Position numbers and translations under genes: made by a program. The notes beneath the pieces are model-generated. The model was not told the DNA's origin and did not search any database. It worked only from the letters and a program-made list of their open reading frames with translations. Of a stretch of 64,000 nt of DNA, positions 50,761 to 62,450 are shown piece after piece. The stretch comes from Pseudorasbora parva. Its lineage: Eukaryota > Chordata > Actinopteri > Cypriniformes > Gobionidae. The stretch is from contig NC_090179.1 in NCBI RefSeq assembly GCF_024679245.1, forward strand, positions 10,575,327 through 10,639,326. Direction: 5' to 3'. Each line of letters opens with the position of its first letter. Within the stretch, counting starts at the first letter, position 1.

Positions 50761-51962
50761 CTTTATTTACATAGCGCTTTTACAATGACGATTGTTTCGA
50801 AGCAGCTTCACAGTGTTAAACAGGAGTATATTTCAACAAAATTTGATTTGGCTAGTTTATAGAAAACTCCATCAGGGCATCATGTAGAAAAATAAACCTT
50901 GGGAGAAACCAGACTCAGTCGGGGTGCCAGTTCTCCTCTGGCCTATTATTAAACAGTGTATGATTATTATTCTGATTATGATTATTAATACAAACAGAGA
51001 GACCAACATTAGTGTGGATGCAACTCTTTTTATGATGTAACTAGTACATCAGGTGTTATGGGAAGTGTTCCCGGTTCCAGCTGACCTAGTTAATGCAGCC
51101 TAACAATCAGTCAATTGAATTGAATAATGAAAGTAAAAAAAAAAATGTTCTATGTGTATGCCATAGTAAAGAGATGTGTTTTTAGTCTTGATTTAAACTG
51201 ACAGAGTGTGTCTGCTTCCCGAACAATGCTAGGAAGACTGTTCCAGAGTTTAGGAGCTAAATAGGTAAAGGATCGACCGCCTGCAGTTGATTTAGATATT
51301 CTAGGTATTATCAACTGGCCAGAGTTTTTAGACCGCAGTAGATGTGATGGAGAATAATGTGTTAAGAGCTCGCTTAAGTACTGGGGAGCTAAACCATTTA
51401 GTGTTTTGTAAGTAATAAGCAGGATTTTAAAATGCTATGTTTAATAGGGAGCCAGTGCAGTGTTGACAGAACTGGACTAATATGATCATACTTCCTAGTT
51501 CTAGTAAGAACTCGAGCTGCTGCATTTTGGACCAGCTGGAGTTTGTTTATTAAGCGAGCAGGGCAACCACCCAGTAGAGCATTACAATAATCTAGCCTTG
51601 AGCTCATGAACGCATGTACTAACTGTTCAGCATTTTGCATTGAAAGCATGTGCCGTAATTTAGATATATTTTTAAGATGATAGAATGCGGTTTTACAGAT
51701 GCTAGAAACGTGGCTTTCAAATGAAAGATTGGTATCAAAGAGCACACCCAGGTTCCTCACTGACGAAGAGGGCTTGACAGAGCAGTCATCAAGTGTTAGA
51801 CAGTATTCTCGGTTACTACTTGTGGAGCTTTTCTCTCCAATAATTAAAAATTCAGATTTGTCTGAATTAAGTTGCAGGAAATTACTATTCATCCAATTTT
51901 TTATATCAGCTATGCATTCCGTTAATCTTGTGAATTGGTAGGTTTCGTCAGGGCGTGAGGAA
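50706..51962 (-). mobile_element. L2-type LINE, 5'-truncated
   Basis: On the minus strand the element runs from inside the reverse transcriptase (about 51962) through the end of the ORF and a 3' UTR of about 400 bp to a TCAA/TTGA tetranucleotide tail (50706-50762). The 3' UTR is shared with 32300-32697 and 818-1010. No target duplication is clear. The 5' truncation is normal for target-primed reverse transcription. Confidence 0.88.
51150..51950 (-). pseudogene. L2/CR1-clade reverse transcriptase, C-terminal part
   Basis: The frame 51398-51892 gives 164 residues with the signatures of the RT thumb and post-RT region of L2/CR1-type LINEs: LQLNSDKSEFL, SSVRNLGVLFD, HVSSICKTAFYHL, SRLDYCNALLGG, NAAARVLT and HWLPI. 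It ends at a TAA caused by a frameshift near 51400. In another frame, from about 51405 down to 51160, the expected tail continues (NGLAPQYLSEL, LWNSLP, FKSRLKTHLF), ending at a TAG near 51160. The catalytic palm motifs and the endonuclease are missing because the element is 5'-truncated. The copy cannot retrotranspose. Confidence 0.88.
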
Positions 51963-54077
51963 ATATAGAGCTTCCAGATTCCATAACTGCTAGGATGCTG
52001 CCTTCAAAGGTAACTTCCCACGTGGGCAGTGAGGGAGCTCACTTGATTCAGGAACAGACCATGTTACGCCCCGGAGGGGGAGCTGCATTCCTCCAGCTGT
52101 TGTAATATTCTGAAAGTGACCTTTGGTTAATGTCACACATCACAGAATTTAATATCACTTTGTAACTATATGCCATGACATAGGAATCTGTTGTTTTTTG
52201 CTTCCTTTCCCTCCTTTAATTTAGCTCCAGACCCCATTTTCTCTTATGAAAATATAAGGCTCCATCAAAGGATATTTTTGCCCATTGTAATTATCACATG
52301 TTGAAAAGGAGTGGAGGACTAATCGTCTGGAATGGAAAGAAAAGGAAATTTCTTTCTAGAGGAGCTGTAGCTGAAGGCTACAGTAGAGTAGCGCTGTAGA
52401 AATAAACTGATTGTCTCTAACCTCTTCAATTAAAATTAAGTCAATTTTTACAGGCTTTTTTCCTGGTTTTGTAATGAAGCTGACCCTGTGTCTTGTCAAA
52501 CTAATCTACTGATAAAGTGTGTTCCATGAGCTCATAAGTAAGACCTGGGGAAGTTTGAGTAACTACAGTACATGTATCTAATCTAATCACTTATCAATGG
52601 GTTGCTAACTATTGCAAAAGGAATTCCTGTACAAAGAACAATGATTTTAAGTGCAGCAAAATTAAGTTTCAATCCACCTTGTGTGTCAATGTATGCTACC
52701 AGCTTGCATGACCGTGAACCCTATTTTTGCATTAAAAAAGTAGTCAGGGTTTACTAAAGATATGAGAAATTTGCAATGAAAAGGCATGGACACCTTATCG
52801 CATGGAGACCTTATCGCATATGCCTGTTTCCCTGTCAGACCGCGGAGAGTAATTTAATTAATTATGCACTGTGATTTACTAAGGTTTGTGGTAGTCAATT
52901 AAGTGATATTTGTGACATTATTTACCACCCACAAAAAAGCATGCCTGAACCGTATTTGCGCTTGACATGACATTGAATTTGCACATTATCAGTAGATTCA
53001 CCCAGAGAACTTTCTGCTCCCATCTGCGTGTTTATTAGATTCTGGCTGCATGCCCTGTTTAATTAAATCAGTCCCAATATTTACTTCTTTAACAGAATTT
53101 GTGCATATATAATTTCAGAAAAAGTATGGTGAATACTTGTCCATTGACTAGTCCTTCAATGTTTACCTTTTATAAAAGATTGTCCACACAGTATTCTGAG
53201 CAGCAAAGATTCTGCAATTGAAAAAGTAAGAAACCTGCGTGTGATGCTATCAGTGAACATGAAGTTCATCAGATTTTTGTGAATCAACTATGTTCGTGTT
53301 TTATCTGAATTTGTGTACACCTACAATATTTAAAACTGTACACAGCACTTTTCAGATGATGCACTCCTTTGTTCCTTTGTTCATCAGGAATACAGTTTGT
53401 ACCTTAATCCTTTCCTGTCTGAGGACAGATGTAAGATCAGATGTTTGAGACTGGTCCATATGATAACAAGGCAATTAGCAGAGGCTATACAATCTACATC
53501 CCTCCCAGGTAGCTCACCGCGCTATACCCCAAAACCTTGGTGATTTAGCAAGTGAACGTTGAAGGAAGAGAGTGCAGAGTGGTAAGGTACAATGAGTGAG
53601 ATAAATCTCTTGGGCAAATGATCGCATCAATCAGGTAGCGGGCTCAAAGCAGATCTGGAAATAGCCGAGCTCTTGTCAGACAGACAGCAGCTGGCCAGGG
53701 AGATGGACATGCCCTCAAGCTGCAGGTAGTGTTTAACAAGCTCCAGCATAATGAAGCCATGTGTGTCATTTGATTTCACTTTCTCTCGGCATACACAGAT
53801 GCATACCCTCAGTTTGCCTCGGTTTGGTTCTGCTATGATACCTTTTCTTTGGTGAAGTCAGTAATTTCTGCACTATTCGCAGCAAACAATGGAATTGTAA
53901 AAACAGTCACCCTCTGGCATTCATTAGCCGAACAGATAATTGCACCCTAAAAATCATGCCATTATATGATTTATTTTGTCCTTTATTGTTGAACCAATGT
54001 GGTTTAAATGAATGAAATGTTACTACAGTTTTGAGAAACTATTGTAGAGTCTGTAACTATTGTGAGAGTCTGTAACT
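51963..54077. other. Single-copy DNA; candidate conserved segment; transposon remnant
   Basis: 52000-52500 has balanced, non-repetitive sequence suggestive of conserved non-coding DNA. 52730-53080 is a decayed relative of the 15403-16302 element (tttactaaggtttgtgg, ttattagattctgg). No gene. Confidence 0.4.
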
Positions 54078-55570
54078 CTCAAAACATTCTTGTGCTAAAC
54101 GATTGAGTTCCCCAAAAAACAGTTTACTCGCAAAACATTCTCCCGTAAAATTATTGCGTTTCCCCTAGAAACTTTGCATTCACTCGCAATACATTTTCTC
54201 GTAAAACTATTGCGTTCCCCCCAAAAAACGTTGTGTTCACTCGCAAAACATTCTTGTGCTAAACAATTGAGTTCCCCAAGAATTTGTTTACTCGCAAAAC
54301 ATTCTCTCCTAAAACTATTGCGTTCCCCAAGAAACTTTGCGTTCACTCGCAAAACATTCTCGTAAAACTATTGCGGTCCCCCAAGAAACTTTACAATAAC
54401 TTGCAAAACATTCTCTCGTAAAACTATTGCGTTCCCAAAGAAACTTTGCGGTCACTAGCAAAACATTCTCTCGTAAAACTATTGCGTTACCCAAGAAACT
54501 TTGCGTTCACTTGCAAAACATTCTCTCGTAAAACTATTGCGGTCCCCCAAGAAACTTTACAATAACTTGCAAAACATTCTCTTGTAAAACTATTGCGGTC
54601 CCCCAAAGAAACTTTGCGTTCACACGCAAAACATTCTCTCGTAAAACTATTGCGTTCCCAAAGAAACTTTGCGGTCACTTGCAAATAATTCTCTTGTAAA
54701 ACTATTGCGTTACCCCAAACAAACTTTGCGTTCACTCGCAAAACATTCTTGTGCTAAACAATTGAGTTCCCCAAGAATTTGTTTCCTCGCAAAACATTCT
54801 CTCGTAAAACTATTGCGTTCCCTAAGACACTTTGCGTTCACTCGCAAAACATTCTCTCGTACAACTATTGCGTTACCCAAGAAACTTTACTTTCACTCGC
54901 AAAACATTCTCTCGTAAAACTATTGCGTTACCCAAGAAACTTTACTTTCACTCGCAAAACATTCTCTTGTAAAACTATTAGTTACCCCAAACAAACTTTG
55001 CGTTCACTCGCAAAACATTCTCTCATAAAACTATTGCGTTACCCAAGAAACTTAACTTTCACTCGCAAAACATTCTCTTGTAAAACTATTAGTTACCCCA
55101 AACAAACTTTGCGTTCACTCGCAAAACATTCTTGTGCTAAACAATTGAGTTCCCCAACAATTTGTTTACTCGCAAAACATTCTCTCGTAAAACTATTGCG
55201 TTCCCTAAGACACTTTGCGTTCACTCGCAAAACATTCTCTCGTACAACTATTGCGTTACCCAAGAAACTTTACTTTCACTCGCAAAACATTCTCTCGTAA
55301 AACTATTGTGTTCCCTAAGACACTTTGCGTTCACTCACAAATCATTCTCTCATAAAACTATTGCGTTACCCAAGAAACTTTGCGTTCACTCGCAAAACAT
55401 TCTCTCATAAAACTATTGCGTTCCCCCAAGAAACTTTGCGTTCACACGCAAAACATTCTCTCGTAAAACTATTGCGTTCCCCCAAGAAACTTTGCGTTCA
55501 CACGCAAAACATTCTCTCATAAAACTATTGCGTTCCCCCAAGAAACTTTGCGTTCACACGCAAAACATTC
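54078..55570. repeat. ~55-bp minisatellite, about 27 copies
   Basis: The units are built as acattctctcgtaaaactat, then tgcgtt, a C-run, aagaaactttgcg and ttcactcgcaaa, 53-57 bp with small indels. A variant unit with cttgtgctaaacaattgagt recurs at intervals (about 54084, 54249, 54749, 55130). Open frames on both strands are by-products. Confidence 0.95.
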
Positions 55571-55574
55571 CGTC

Positions 55575-55631
55575 AAAAGTTTTGTGAGGGAATGCGTTTC
55601 TCTGGGAACTAAAAAGTTTTGCAAGAGAAAT
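55575..55631. repeat. Inverted monomer at array edge
   Basis: The segment ttttgtgagggaatgcgttt through gttttgcaagagaaa is a diverged monomer in the opposite orientation. It closes the array with a potential hairpin. Confidence 0.65.
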
Positions 55632-56601
55632 ATAATTTTTGCTTTTGTGAAACGCAGCTGGTTGGGAGGCCTCTGACTGGTGCGGCAGTGCCATAGTGTT
55701 TGGACTTAGTTTTTCCTGTATATTAGTTTAGGATATGACAAAGAGCCATTCGTGTTCTTATAGCAGCTCGTTTTGATGTGTGCATGTGAACATTATGGGG
55801 GTTACAATGACGTTAGCTGTCAGTGTGTCCCTCTAATAATGATAAATGGAACTTATTACATCAGTGTTAATTTCCCCTCCACAGATTGGTCTCAGATGCT
55901 GATACTTATCTGGCACTGATCGAATTGTACGAGTGTAATCGCTGAGAACAGACCCTATTAAAATCCAGGGCCTGTGCATCTGATATCAACTCTTATGGGA
56001 GGTCTGATTAGTCATCATTCACTCTACCTGCTGACTATTCTCAAATCTTCAAAAATGATTTTCTCTGCCCTCAAATGTGCCAGCTGAAAACACAAGCATC
56101 TAGACCAATCACAAATTAATTATATATTATTTATACCCTATTATGGTTTTTCAAATATTCCCTTTCATGCAGTGTGTAATATAGCTGTATGTGAATGTAA
56201 ATGGCCTGCAAAAAATTGCAAAGTAAATAAAGTTATTGTTATGTTTGGACTGTTTTGTGCTCTGCAAAAGCAAATTCTTCCAAAAGACGAGGATGTGAAG
56301 AGCCAGTGGTTAAAATGATCACATCAATACAACAGCAGTGTAATATTTTAATGATTGCTTCTCAGATCTCTGTGAGATCTAAATGGGATTTACAAAATGA
56401 TTATCCATTAAAGATGGGTAAAGTACCCACTTTATTTGGACCTACTTACTCCTACAAATGACAACCTGTAAGTTTGATTAATTATTCATGTATTTATATT
56501 CTACCCACTGTTCAAAATACGTATAAAATAGTTATGTTATTACTGTCTTTCTGAAATACTTCTGCTCATCAGCTGTGGGCCACTATTACCTAAAACTGTG
56601 T
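55632..56601. other. No gene seen
   Basis: Single-copy looking DNA up to the solo LTR; no domain-bearing frame. Confidence 0.5.
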
Positions 56602-56606
56602 CTATT

Positions 56607-57031
56607 TGTCAGGTTAGCTCTGCTGGAAAAATACACAAGATCCAAAAGCGAGTTATAGGTTTTAATGAACCAAGTCTCACAAAAAGGAGGAAAAGCAGGA
56701 AGTCACAAGCTGTAGGACAGACAAGATCCCAGGCAGGAGATGCAGGCATGCAGGACTGTGATCACAGGGACGCAATGGGCAATCCAACGCCGAAGATCCT
56801 CCAGGAAAGACAACCCGACCAAGAACGCCAGGGAACAGGAACGTACACCTCACACACACAGGAAGCCTGTAACGATCTGACAAAGATAGTGGGTGAGTGA
56901 GGTGAATAAATAGGGGAGATAATCAGGTGCAGCTGGAGATGATGATGAGAGGAGCAATCAGTAGCCACGCCTCTAACAGCACCACACAAACACAGTGAGA
57001 GAATGAGTCACTGAACCCATGAACCGTGACA
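56607..57031 (-). mobile_element. Solo LTR of the sushi/Tf1-type gypsy element
   Basis: A 425-bp LTR flanked by ctatt on both sides (56602-56606 and 57032-57036), ending TGTCA/TGACA. It matches the provirus 5' LTR at 62026-62450 at a constant offset of 5419 bp with no difference seen by eye. Element-sense transcription would run leftward: a TATA-like box at 56912-56905, the predicted RNA start near 56881 and ATTAAA near 56670. The internal region is missing through LTR-LTR recombination. The three open frames over it are artefacts repeated at 62 kb. Confidence 0.93.
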
Positions 57032-57521
57032 CTATTAGTGCCAATTGTCTGTTGTTCTCTTTCTACTTTGATTATAGAGAAAGGATCAAGAGGAGCAAGA
57101 TTTGTTTTACAAACTTAGTGTTAGTGCTCGACTAATGTCTGTGCCGTTGCTGATACCGCATGTGCACCACAATAAATTAGTATACTCATGGGTTTGTTGA
57201 TGGACATACACGTGTTAATGCTGACGGTGAGGGATTACAGCTGTAACATCTCATTAAGAACCTCAAAATGAGCAGCGAATCACTGAGATACGTTATGCTC
57301 AAGTCTTCCTTGTGATGGAGGTTTGGGTTCAATAAATAGTTCTTCCAATGTTTCATCATTGAACTCGCACTTGGATTGATATGGTAAAATAGACATCATT
57401 GTTACTGTCTTAACAGTGTGTATAATCGCTGAGGACTGAAGAAGTCTCTGGAGCAAAGTTCAGTTATGGTAATGAGTATTTAAGTTCATACACGCACTGT
57501 AAACAGTAGAGCAATCACAAC
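57032..57521. repeat. 490-bp flank, copy A
   Basis: Non-coding sequence between the LTR and the satellite, repeated without indel at 62451-62940. It is part of a 915-bp duplicated block together with the LTR. Confidence 0.95.
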
Positions 57522-59341
57522 AGACTGGGCCATCTGACCAATAATCAGAGCAGAGTAGACCAATCACAACAGACTGGGCCATCTGACCAATCAGAGCAGA
57601 GTAGACCAATCACAACAGACTGGGCCATCTGACCAATAATCAGAGCAGAGTAGACCAATCACAACAGACTGGGCCATCTGACCAATAATCAGAGCAGAGT
57701 AGACCAATCACAACAGACTGGGCCATCTGACCAATCAGAGCAGAGTAGACCAATCACAACAGACTGGGCCATCTGACCAATAATCAGAGCAGAGTAGACC
57801 AATCACAACAGACTGGGCCATCTGACCAATAATCAGAGCAGAGTAGACCAATCACAACAGACTGGGCCATCTGACCAATAATCAGAGCAGAGTAGACCAA
57901 TCACAACAGACTGGGCCATCTGACCAATAATCAGAGCAGAGTAGACCAATCACAACAGACTGGGCCATCTGACCAATAATCAGAGCAGAGTAGACCAATC
58001 ACAACAGACTGGGCCATCTGACCAATCAGAGCAGAGTAGACCAATCACAACAGACTGGGCCATCTGACCAATAATCAGAGCAGAGTAGACCAATCACAAC
58101 AGACTGGGCCATCTGACCAATCAGAGCAGAGTAGACCAATCACAACAGACTGGGCCATCTGACCAATCAGAGCAGAGTAGACCAATTACAACAGACTGGG
58201 CCATCTGACCAATCAGAGCAGAGTAGACCAATCACAACAGACAGGGCCATCTGACCAATCAGAGCAGAGTAGACCAATCACAACAGACTGGGCCATCTGA
58301 CCAATCAGAGCAGAGTAGACCAATCACAACAGACTGGGCCATCTGACCAGTCAGAGCAGAGTAGACCAATCACAACAGACTGGGCCATCTGACCAGTCAG
58401 AGCAGAGTAGACCAATCACAACAGACTGGGCCATCTGACCAATCAGAGCAGAGTAGACCAATCACAACAGACTGGGCCATCTGACCAATCAGAGCAGAGT
58501 AGACCAATCACAACAGACTGGGCCATCTGACCAGTCAGAGCAGAGTAGACCAATCACAACAGACTGGGCCATCTGACCAGTCAGAGCAGAGTAGACCAAT
58601 CACAACAGACGGGGTCATCTGACCAGTCAGAGCAGAGTAGACCAATCACAACAGACTGGGCCATCTGACCAATAATCAGAGCAGAGTAGACCAATCACAA
58701 CAGACTGGGCAATCTGACCAATAATCAGAGCAGAGTAGACCAATCACAACAGACTGGGCCATCTGACCAATAATCAGAGCAGAGTAGACCAATCACAACA
58801 GACTGGGCCATCTGACCAATCAGAGCAGAGTAGACCAATCACAACAGACTGGGCCATCTGACCAATCAGAGCAGAGTAGACCAATCACAACAGACTGGGC
58901 CATCTGACCAATCAGAGCAGAGTAGACCAATCACAACAGACTGGGCCATCTGACCAGTCAGAGCAGAGTAGACCAATCACAACAGACTGGGCCATCTGAC
59001 CAATAATCAGAGCAGAGTAGACCAATCACAACAGACTGGGCCATCTGACCAGTCAGAGCAGAGTAGACCAATCACAACAGACTGGGCCATCTGACCAATC
59101 AGAGCAGAGTAGACCAATCACAACAGACTGGGCCATCTGACCAATCAGAGCAGAGTAGACCAATCACAACAGACTGGGCCATCTGACCAGTCAGAGCAGA
59201 GTAGACCAATCACAACAGACTGGGTCATCTGACCAATAATCAGAGCAGAGTAGACCAATCACAACAGACTGGGCCATCTGACCAATCAGAGCAGAGTAGA
59301 CCAATCAAAACAGACGGGGTCATCTGACCAATAATCAGAGC
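57522..59341. repeat. 46/49-bp CCAAT satellite, array A (38.6 units)
   Basis: I count 38 full units and a 30-bp partial. The 49-bp (L) units have ctgaccaataatcagagcag; the 46-bp units have ctgaccaatcagagcag (S) or ctgaccagtcagagcag (G). The first 17 units are only L and S; the G type appears from unit 18. The second box gaccaatcac is nearly invariant. The array ends abruptly mid-unit at 59341, joined to gypsy pol. Confidence 0.97.
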
Positions 59342-61098
59342 AAATTCTTATGATCGGTCCAAACAATAAAAGGTACCCCCGACCCTTCTAGCCAATGACG
59401 CCACTCTTCCAATGCCAGTTTGACTGCCAACAACTCTCTGTTACCAATGTCGTAATTACGTTCGGTAGGTGACATGCGATGGGAAAAAAACGCGCACGGG
59501 TGCATCTTGTCATCCGAGGAAGAGCGCTGTGAAAGAACCGCACCTACCCCCACCTCCGACGCATCGACCTCCACCACGAACTGACGTGATGGATCAGGGG
59601 CTATGAGAATGGGAGCCGAAACAAAGCGGCTCTTGAGTTTGGAAAAGGCAACTTCGGCTACACCAGACCACCTGAACGCAGTTCGAGAGGAGGTCAATTC
59701 CGTCAGAGGTGCGGCTAGTTGGCTGAAATTACGAATAAATCGTCTGTAAAAATTGGCGAACCCCAGAAACCTTTGTAGGGCCTTACGGGAATCTGGACTT
59801 GGCCAATCTACCACAGCCCTAACCTTTTCGGGATCCATGCGCACTCCCTCGGATGAGACGATATACCCAAGGAAAGGAACTGACTGTGCATGAAATGCGC
59901 ATTTCTCCGCCTTGACAAAAAGCCCATTCGCTAGCAACCTCTGGAGCACTCGTCTGACATGCTGAACATGTTCCTGGAGAGAAGAGAAAAAAATCAATAT
60001 GTCGTCCAGGTAGACATAAATGAACTGATCGACCATATCTCTCAGCACATCATTGACGAGTGCTTGGAAGACCGCAGGGGAGTTAGACAGCCCGAAAGGC
60101 ATGACCAAATATTCAAAATGGCCCCTGGGGGTATTAAACGCAGTCTTCCATTCATCCCCCTCCCTTATGCGGACCAAATGATAGGCATTACGTAAATCCA
60201 GTTTTGTGAATATAGATGCTCCTTGCAACCTCTCGAAGGCTGAAGACATCAACGGCAAAGGATAAGTATTCTTAACCGTGATGTTGTTCAACCCTCGGTA
60301 ATCAATGCAAGGTCGCAAGGAACCATCCTTCTTACCCACAAAAAAGAACCCCGCCCCCGCTGGAGAAGAGGAAGGCCGGATGAACTTGGAAGCTAGCGAA
60401 TCAGAAATGTATTTCTCCATGGCCTCCCTTTCTGGAACAGAAAGTGAGTATAACTTGCCTTTAGGCGGAGACGTACCTGGCTGTAATTCTATGGCACAGT
60501 CGTAAGGACGATGAGGAGGTAGAGAAGCAGCCCGGGACTTACTGAACACTTCCTTCAGGTCAAGATACTCCTGGGGCACGTTAGACAGGTTCACCGACTC
60601 ATCCTGCAACACAGAACTAGACACAGACGTACAGGCAGACACAAGACAAGAGGCATAACACTGATTGCTCCATGCAGATATGGAGTTGAGTCCCCAGTCA
60701 ACACGAGGATTGTGCTTGACTAGCCAGGGGTGACCGAGGACGATGGGAATCAGCGGAGAGTCCGTCAGGAGAAAGTCAATACTCTCCGTGTGGTTCCCTG
60801 AAGTCACCAGAGTAAGGCTGCTACTGGAATGTGTAATAGCAGGTAAATGCTGTCCGTTAAGAGCGTGAACAGTGATGGGATGGTGAAGTGGAACAATGGG
60901 TATCTGGAGCCGTACAGCGAGGGAATAGTCTAAAAAGTTACCTTCGGCTCCAGAGTCCACAAGCGCCTGACAGTCATGAGTCCTGTTTGCCCATTGCAGT
61001 CTTCCCGAGAGGAGGGTGGTGGACGAGGATTTCCCCAGCGTGGACCTACCCGACAGTAACCTCTTATCTACTGTCGGGCTTGATCTTTTACAGAGCAG
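59342..61098 (-). pseudogene. pol: Gypsy pol: protease, reverse transcriptase, partial RNase H
   Basis: The frame is open from 61098 (just after a TAA), overlapping the end of gag by 31 nt in the -1 frame, so it would be made by ribosomal frameshifting. Counting from the GTG at 60960: aspartic protease active site DSGA (residues 2-5); reverse transcriptase with LDLRNAYH (254-261) and the catalytic YLDD (317-320); then RNase H with Asp466, Glu509 and Asp536 of its acidic centre. The protein ends after HKNLL, where a TGA is supplied by satellite sequence. Integrase is absent. There are no internal stops or shifts in what remains, which argues for a young insertion that lost its end by a structural event, not by decay. 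Confidence 0.95.
61068..61098 (-). promoter_or_regulatory. gag/pol overlap, candidate -1 frameshift region
   Basis: Pol is open in the -1 frame from 61098 and gag stops at 61068, leaving 31 nt for the shift. No perfect X-XXY-YYZ heptamer is present. The best slip candidate is the GTAAAAG run. -1 shifting between gag and pol is known for sushi-type elements and kept in PEG10. Confidence 0.5.
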
Positions 61099-62009
61099 TT
61101 ACCGAGGAAATGCCCCGCTGCACCACAGTAGAGGCAAAGGCCCTGCGATCGTCGACGTTCCCTCTCCTCCCGGGAAAGCCGAGCTCGTCCGACCTGCATG
61201 GGCTCGTGATCGACCTGTGGGCTGACCGTGTTCTCCCGGGTGAACTCGTAGAATCCAGCGCCGCGTCTAGAACGTGAACGTTGATCCTGAAGCTCTAGCC
61301 TAGCGTCGACCCGTAACGCCAGCTCCATCAGCCCGTTGAGATCTTTAGGTAGGTCCAGAGCATATATCTCTCTGTGAACACGGTCAGCCAGCCCATGCAG
61401 GAACATGTCCCACTGCGCCTCCTCATTCCAACGGCACTCAGCAGCTAGAGTCCGGAAGTCGATCATGTAATCAGATACGGGTCGATCACCCTGCTGCAAA
61501 CTGGCCAGCCTCCGTGCTGCCTCACGACCCGCTACAGCGCGGTCAAAGACCCGCCTCATTTCCTCTGAGAGTGCCAGGAACGATGAACAGCATGGATGGT
61601 CATTGGCCCACACCGCCGTTCCCCAACGAGCGGCACGTCCCGATAGCAACGTCAACACCAGTGCCACCTTCGAGGCCTCCGTGGAGAAGGTAATTGGCTG
61701 TAAAGAGAAGTATACAGAGCACCGAGTCAAAAATGATCTGCACAGGTCAGGTTCACCTGAATACCTCTCCGGAGTGGGAATCCGTGGTTCCTGACTGCTG
61801 GCGATAACAGCTGGAGTGGGGGGAACGGGCGGTGGGATGGGCGCAGTGGGTGGTGTTAGTTGTTGCATCCGACTGGTGAGCTCGGACACCTGCGTCACTA
61901 ATGCCTGCACGGCCCGTGCTGTATTAGCCGCCTGATCCTCTTGACGCTCCATGCGCTGGTTGCTGGCAGTCAGATAGTCCTGTAATTGGTTAACACTCGC
62001 TGGATCCAT
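61068..62009 (-). CDS. gag: Gypsy gag, intact
   Basis: Gag forms the particle that packages the element RNA. The 313-residue frame starts at the ATG at 62009, 16 nt inside the LTR edge. Residues 1-50 are Gln/Glu-rich and likely coiled coil. A Pro-rich linker (53-66) leads to the retrotransposon capsid-like domain from about 78 ([40 protein letters not shown]). An Arg-rich stretch precedes a CCHC zinc knuckle with C292, C295, H300 and C305. The stop TAG at 61068-61070 lies within the open -1 pol frame. The capsid region resembles the sushi-ichi type from which mammalian PEG10/RTL genes derive. There is no internal damage. Confidence 0.94.
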   Translation of the reverse strand: MDPASVNQLQDYLTASNQRMERQEDQAANTARAVQALVTQVSELTSRMQQLTPPTAPIPPPVPPTPAVIASSQEPRIPTPERYSGEPDLCRSFLTRCSVYFSLQPITFSTEASKVALVLTLLSGRAARWGTAVWANDHPCCSSFLALSEEMRRVFDRAVAGREAARRLASLQQGDRPVSDYMIDFRTLAAECRWNEEAQWDMFLHGLADRVHREIYALDLPKDLNGLMELALRVDARLELQDQRSRSRRGAGFYEFTRENTVSPQVDHEPMQVGRARLSREERERRRSQGLCLYCGAAGHFLGNCSVKDQARQ

Positions 62010-62013
62010 CTTG

Positions 62014-62024
62014 GTCAGATCGTT
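62014..62024 (-). promoter_or_regulatory. Candidate self-priming site
   Basis: Right after the LTR the element reads gAACGATCTGACcaag and then the gag ATG. There is no TGG start as in tRNA-primed elements. The 11-nt AACGATCTGAC is perfectly complementary to 62300-62290 inside the LTR, which lies about 31 nt after a TATA-like box and so at the expected RNA 5' end. Tf1 and sushi elements prime by folding the RNA 5' end onto such a site. Confidence 0.7.
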
Positions 62025-62025
62025 C

Positions 62026-62450
62026 TGTCAGGTTAGCTCTGCTGGAAAAATACACAAGATCCAAAAGCGAGTTATAGGTTTTAATGAACCAAGTCTCACA
62101 AAAAGGAGGAAAAGCAGGAAGTCACAAGCTGTAGGACAGACAAGATCCCAGGCAGGAGATGCAGGCATGCAGGACTGTGATCACAGGGACGCAATGGGCA
62201 ATCCAACGCCGAAGATCCTCCAGGAAAGACAACCCGACCAAGAACGCCAGGGAACAGGAACGTACACCTCACACACACAGGAAGCCTGTAACGATCTGAC
62301 AAAGATAGTGGGTGAGTGAGGTGAATAAATAGGGGAGATAATCAGGTGCAGCTGGAGATGATGATGAGAGGAGCAATCAGTAGCCACGCCTCTAACAGCA
62401 CCACACAAACACAGTGAGAGAATGAGTCACTGAACCCATGAACCGTGACA
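62026..62450 (-). mobile_element. 5' LTR of the gypsy provirus
   Basis: 425 bp, TGTCAC...CTGACA in element sense. TATTTATT at 62331-62324 is the likely TATA box and the RNA start is predicted near 62300. ATTAAA lies near 62088-62083. It is followed on the right by ctatt and the duplicated flank. Confidence 0.93.

Larger units (their letters stand above)
59342..62450 (-). mobile_element. Ty3/gypsy element, sushi/Tf1-type, 3'-truncated provirus
   Basis: In minus-strand order: 5' LTR (62450-62026), a leader of only 16 nt, gag (62009-61068), and pol in the -1 frame with protease, reverse transcriptase and the start of RNase H. The element stops at 59342, where satellite begins. The rest of RNase H, the integrase and the 3' LTR are missing. 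The right-hand target duplication ctatt is at 62451-62455. Gag sequence style, the very short leader, self-complementary priming site and the -1 gag/pol arrangement all fit the Tf1/sushi group of vertebrate gypsy elements. Confidence 0.93.

Noticed and set aside
51398..51892. Host gene with reverse-transcriptase-like domain
   Set aside because: It has the layout of a 5'-truncated L2 LINE with 3' UTR and tetranucleotide tail, and its frame is broken near 51400.
56598..57000. Paired open frames of 68-102 codons, repeated at 62.0-62.4 kb
   Set aside because: They lie inside the LTR. Their duplication reflects the LTR copy, not gene conservation, and they overlap on both strands.
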